Assembly (NCBI GenBank): GCA_030039005.1
Contig: JASHQT010000603.1
Location: 1 to 17,032, forward strand
Direction: 5' to 3'
Source: Bryobacteraceae bacterium
GTDB lineage: Bacteria; Acidobacteriota; Terriglobia; Bryobacterales; Bryobacteraceae
DNA length: 17,032 nt
Each line of letters opens with the position of its first letter. Position 1 is the first letter of the stretch. The translations under genes and the position numbers were made by a program. The notes under the pieces were generated by a model. That model worked only from the letters and a program-made list of their open reading frames with translations. It had not been told where the DNA came from and searched no databases. Below, piece after piece: positions 14,056 to 17,032 of this stretch.

Positions 14056-14565
14056 ATGGCCGGCGAACTCAAAATCAAAGTAAATGAGCGATCTTTCGCT
14101 GTTCGCTCCGCTCCCGACACTCCGCTGCTGTACGTTCTTTCGAATGAATTAATGCTGCAAGGCCCGCGTTTCGGTTGCGGGCTCGCGCAATGCGGGTCGT
14201 GCTCGGTGCTGGTGAACGGCGTGGAAACGCGATCCTGCATCACGCCGGTGTCGGCGGTGCAGGGGAAAACGGTCACCACGCTCGAGGGTCTTCCCGCCTG
14301 GTACGCGGCGCAGAAGAAGCTCGCGGAAGTCCCCGCGCTGCATCCGGTTCAGCAAGCTATGCTCGACGAACAGGCTGTGCAATGCGGGTATTGCTACAAC
14401 GGGATGATCGTCAAGGCGTCCGAGCTGCTGGCGAAGAATCCCAAGCCCAGCGAAGCGCAGATCCGGACCGCGATGAACGGGCATCTGTGCCGCTGCGGGA
14501 CCTACCCGCGCATCATCCAGGCCGTGCAGCGCGCGTCGCGCATAATGTCGGAGGCGAAAGCATGA
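14056..14565 (+). CDS. (2Fe-2S)-binding small subunit of a molybdenum hydroxylase (IorA/NicA-like)
   Basis: A 169-residue iron-sulfur subunit of the xanthine oxidase family. The plant-type N-terminal cluster is bound by C41, C46, C49 and C61 (GCGLAQCGSC...RSC). The helical C-terminal domain binds the second cluster by C110-x2-C113 (QCGYC) and C145-x-C147 (LCRCGTY). It carries electrons from the molybdenum site of the large subunit to an acceptor. The following gene starts within its stop codon (ATGA, 14562-14565). No clear Shine-Dalgarno precedes ATG 14056, and only a weak TAACAT box lies about 12 bases upstream, so initiation may be leaderless or poorly conserved. The substrate is unknown; isoquinoline- and nicotinate-type enzymes are the closest I can name. 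Confidence 0.92.
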   Translation: MAGELKIKVNERSFAVRSAPDTPLLYVLSNELMLQGPRFGCGLAQCGSCSVLVNGVETRSCITPVSAVQGKTVTTLEGLPAWYAAQKKLAEVPALHPVQQAMLDEQAVQCGYCYNGMIVKASELLAKNPKPSEAQIRTAMNGHLCRCGTYPRIIQAVQRASRIMSEAKA

Positions 14566-16784
14566 GGCATCGCCGCGACTTTTTGAAAGCCGGCGGGGCG
14601 CTGGTCATCGGCTTTCCGCTCCGAGACGTGTTGTTGGCGCAGAGCGCAGGGGCACGCGGAACAATCGCCGGTCCGCCCGACGCCAAGCAAGTGGATACTT
14701 GGCTCGCGATTCACGCCGACAACACCGCGACGGTTTACATCGGATTCGCCGAACTCGGCCAAGGCAATTCGACCGCGCTGCTTCAAGTGGCGGCGGAAGA
14801 GCTGGACATGGACATGAGCCAGCTCTCCACCGTGCGCCTGGATACCAACGTCACGCCGAATCAAGGCGGGACCTATTCGAGCGCGTCCATCCAGCGCGGC
14901 GGACCGCAGGTGCGCACCGCGGCTGCCGAGGCGCGACAAGCTTTGCTCGAAATGGCGTCGAAGAAGCTGGGAGCGCCGGCCGATCGTCTCACCGTCTCGA
15001 AGGGCGTTGTATCTATTGTGGGTGCGGGGGCGGGCTCGGCGAACACGGTGACGTACGGAGAACTGGTCGGCGACAAGCCGTTCCGCCTGGCCTTCACCGG
15101 TTCGGCGCCGGTGAAATCGTCCGCGGAATATAAAGTGGTTGGGACACCGGTTCCGCGCAACGACCTTCCGGATAAAGTCAGCGGCAGGTATGTATACATG
15201 CAGCATGTCCGCGTGCCCGGGATGCTGCACGGGCGGGTGGTGCGGCCGCGCGGGCAGAGTGCCTATGGGGCGGGGGCGAAAGTGCTGGCGGTGGACGAAG
15301 CATCTATCCGCAGCATTCCCGGCGCGCGCGTACTGCGCAAGGCCGATTTCGTAGGCGTGGTGGCCGAGAACGAGTGGGACGCGGTGCGCGCGGCGCGGCA
15401 ATTGAAAATCACCTGGGATTCCTCGCCCTCGCTTTCAGGCAGCGACGCGGTGTACGATGCGATGCGCGCCGCCAAGACCGACGATCGCACGGTGCTGGAA
15501 CACGGCAATGCCGCTGACGCCATCGGCGCGGCGCCACACAAAGTGGAATACTCGTGCCGCGCGCCCTATCAGGCGCACGCGCCTTTCGGACCCAACTGCG
15601 CGCTCGCTGACGTCAAGCCGGATTCGGCGCTGGTGATGTGTTCCACGCAGGATGTCTACGGCACGCGCCGCACTCTCGCGCCTCTGCTCGGATTGCCCGA
15701 AAACAAGGTCCGCGTGCAGTACTACGAGGGCTCCGGAACGTACGGTCATAGCTGCTATGACGACGTCGCGCAAGCCGCGGCCATTCTTTCCCAGCTCGCA
15801 GCCAAGCCCGTGCGCCTGCAATTCATGCGCTGGGATGAACACGGATGGGACAACTATGGCCCCGCGCACCTGGGTGAAGTTCGCGCTGCCGCGAACGCCG
15901 ACGGCAAAATCGTGGGCTATGAATACGAGGGCTGGCAGCATCATTGGAGCAACGTGGAAACGTCGCAGCAGCTTGCGTTCGGAAAGTCCGCCGAAGAGTG
16001 GCGGCCCAATCCGGCGATGCAGGTGAATCCGCGGTGTTGCGGCGGCATGTACGAAATTCCCAACATTCGGCTGGTGAATCATCACGTGCCCGGTCTCGGT
16101 TTTCTGAAAGGCGCCTGGCTGCGCTCGCCGCTGGATCTTTCGTTCGCCTTCACTTCCGAACAGGCGATCGATCAGTTGGCGTTCCTGCTGAAGCTGGATG
16201 CTTACGAATTTCGGCGCCGCAATATAAAGGACGATCGCTGGCTCGGCGTGCTGGATGCAGCCGCGAAGGCCGCCAATTGGACACCGCGCACCGCCGCTTC
16301 GAATCTCTCGCAAGCGAAAGTAGTCGCTGGGCGCGGCATCGGGATGGGCACGCACCTGGCCTCCTACGGCGCGGCCGTCGCGGAAATCGAGGTCGACAAA
16401 TCGACGGGCAAAGTGGTCGCCAAGCATTTGTACGGCGCGATCGACGCCGGACTTGTCGTCAATCCCGGCAATGTCGAAAGCCAGATCAGCGGGCAATTGG
16501 TGCAGACTGCCAGCCGCATGTTCCATGAGGAAGTGACGTTCTCGAAAACCAACGTCACAAGTCTCGATTGGGCCAGCTATCCAATCCTGCGCTTCGAGGA
16601 ATGCCCGCAAGTGACGCCGGTCGTCGTGCAGCGCTTGAACGAACCTTCGAGCGGCGCGGGTGAAGAAGTGATGGCAGCGGCTGCCGCTGCAATTGCCAAC
16701 GCTTTCTTTGACGCCACGGGCGCACGGATGAAGGAATTTCCCCTTACGCCGAAGCGCGTCCTGGCTGCCCTGCATCGTAGCTGA
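14562..16784 (+). CDS. Molybdopterin-binding large subunit of a molybdenum hydroxylase (IorB/NicB-like), Tat-exported
   Basis: A 740-residue catalytic subunit. The N-terminus HRRDFLKAGGALVIGFPL is a twin-arginine signal, pointing to folded, cofactor-loaded export to the periplasm. Family blocks include GFAELGQGNSTALLQVAAEE, TPNQGGTYSSASIQRGG, GSGTYGHSCYDDVAQAAAIL, LRSPLDLSFAFTSEQAIDQL and near the C-terminus SGAGEEVMAAAAAAIANAFF. The Glu in the latter GxGE motif is the expected catalytic base. The length fits IorB-type subunits. There is no C-terminal cytochrome c domain of the NicB kind, and no cytochrome or third subunit follows in the window, so the electron acceptor is unclear. GGAGG lies seven bases before ATG 14562, inside the 3' end of the small-subunit gene, and the four-base overlap indicates coupled synthesis. 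Confidence 0.92.
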   Translation: MRHRRDFLKAGGALVIGFPLRDVLLAQSAGARGTIAGPPDAKQVDTWLAIHADNTATVYIGFAELGQGNSTALLQVAAEELDMDMSQLSTVRLDTNVTPNQGGTYSSASIQRGGPQVRTAAAEARQALLEMASKKLGAPADRLTVSKGVVSIVGAGAGSANTVTYGELVGDKPFRLAFTGSAPVKSSAEYKVVGTPVPRNDLPDKVSGRYVYMQHVRVPGMLHGRVVRPRGQSAYGAGAKVLAVDEASIRSIPGARVLRKADFVGVVAENEWDAVRAARQLKITWDSSPSLSGSDAVYDAMRAAKTDDRTVLEHGNAADAIGAAPHKVEYSCRAPYQAHAPFGPNCALADVKPDSALVMCSTQDVYGTRRTLAPLLGLPENKVRVQYYEGSGTYGHSCYDDVAQAAAILSQLAAKPVRLQFMRWDEHGWDNYGPAHLGEVRAAANADGKIVGYEYEGWQHHWSNVETSQQLAFGKSAEEWRPNPAMQVNPRCCGGMYEIPNIRLVNHHVPGLGFLKGAWLRSPLDLSFAFTSEQAIDQLAFLLKLDAYEFRRRNIKDDRWLGVLDAAAKAANWTPRTAASNLSQAKVVAGRGIGMGTHLASYGAAVAEIEVDKSTGKVVAKHLYGAIDAGLVVNPGNVESQISGQLVQTASRMFHEEVTFSKTNVTSLDWASYPILRFEECPQVTPVVVQRLNEPSSGAGEEVMAAAAAAIANAFFDATGARMKEFPLTPKRVLAALHRS

Positions 16785-16854
16785 ACCGCCGGGAAAATAA
16801 GCCGCAACGCGAGCTGTAATACGGCCCCACTTCCCAGTTCGTACACTGAATGGA

Positions 16855-17032
16855 ATGGCCAAATTAGGATTCGTGGGATTAGGCGTGATGGGCGGGCGGA
16901 TGGTGGCGCGGCTGCTGGAGAAAGGGCACGCGGTCACGGGCTACAATCGCACGCGCTCGAAAGCGCAATGGCTGATGGAGCGGGGGATGGAGTGGGGCGA
17001 TTCGCCGCGCGCGGTGGCCGCGGGGGCGGAGG
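16855..17032 (+). CDS. NAD(P)-dependent 3-hydroxyisobutyrate dehydrogenase-family oxidoreductase, N-terminal part (runs off the window)
   Basis: From ATG 16855, 59 codons are open to the right edge. MAKLGFVGLGVMGGRMVARL is the GxGxMG Rossmann dinucleotide-binding loop of beta-hydroxyacid dehydrogenases, followed by KGHAVTGYNRTRSK, where the Asn-Arg-Thr stretch after the second strand favours NADP(H). The family reduces or oxidises 3-hydroxy acids such as 3-hydroxyisobutyrate, tartronate semialdehyde or glyoxylate. The catalytic Lys and substrate loop lie outside the window. The ribosome site is weak. It is 70 bases downstream of the molybdenum hydroxylase, with no terminator visible between, so co-transcription is possible. 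Confidence 0.85.
   Translation, partial: MAKLGFVGLGVMGGRMVARLLEKGHAVTGYNRTRSKAQWLMERGMEWGDSPRAVAAGAE

Noticed and set aside
15435..16937. A 500-codon open frame on the minus strand
   Set aside because: It is antisense to the strongly supported molybdopterin subunit, has no recognisable domain, and reflects GC-rich third-position bias.
1..17032. tRNA or rRNA genes, CRISPR arrays, transposases, insertion-sequence ends
   Set aside because: I saw no tRNA-like cloverleaf, no regularly spaced repeats, no transposase motifs and no paired terminal repeats in the window.

Overview
The window is GC-rich, with tightly packed genes, GTG and TTG starts, a DUF4136 exported protein, a DUF4142 remnant, a sorbosone/PQQ-type sugar dehydrogenase, a molybdenum hydroxylase and a stressosome module joined to histidine kinases. 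This mix suggests a soil-type Acidobacteriota (Solibacter/Bryobacter-like). That placement is inferred from gene content only; no rRNA or marker gene is present.

Layout. (1) 1-1432, minus strand: a family-4 glycosyltransferase followed by the 5' end of a glycogen-debranching-type glucosidase, coupled by an ATGA overlap. (2) 1433-2160: poor in genes. It holds a short zinc-ribbon ORF on the plus strand and a decayed DUF4142 fragment. (3) 2161-8087, minus strand: a compact six-gene operon in the order rsbR, rsbS, rsbT, an RsbT/W-like ATPase fused to a PP2C (RsbX-like) phosphatase, a large hybrid histidine kinase with its own N-terminal RsbT-like ATPase domain, and a receiver-histidine kinase. 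(4) 8204-9330, plus strand: type IB DNA topoisomerase, broken by one frameshift, convergent with a small hypothetical gene (9323-9712, minus). (5) 9730-10254, minus: exported DUF4136 protein; divergent from it at 10392-11587, plus: a sorbosone dehydrogenase-like beta-propeller enzyme, also frameshifted. (6) 11598-13950, minus: three genes linked by two successive GTGA overlaps. They encode a trypsin-like/PDZ protein lacking the catalytic His, an apparently active trypsin-like/PDZ protease, and a LuxR-type regulator whose receiver domain has lost its phosphorylation residues. (7) 14056-16784, plus: small [2Fe-2S] and large molybdopterin subunits of an IorAB/NicAB-like dehydrogenase. (8) 16855-end, plus: start of a 3-hydroxyisobutyrate dehydrogenase-family gene.

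The two most interesting loci are the stressosome operon, where RsbT-type domains fused to a phosphatase and to a histidine kinase could let the RsbR/RsbS core act directly on a phosphorelay, and the pseudoprotease/protease/degenerate-receiver operon. Three places (about 2007, 8449 and 10730) show an apparent one-base loss relative to the encoded family. This is either gene decay or a sequence-quality problem.
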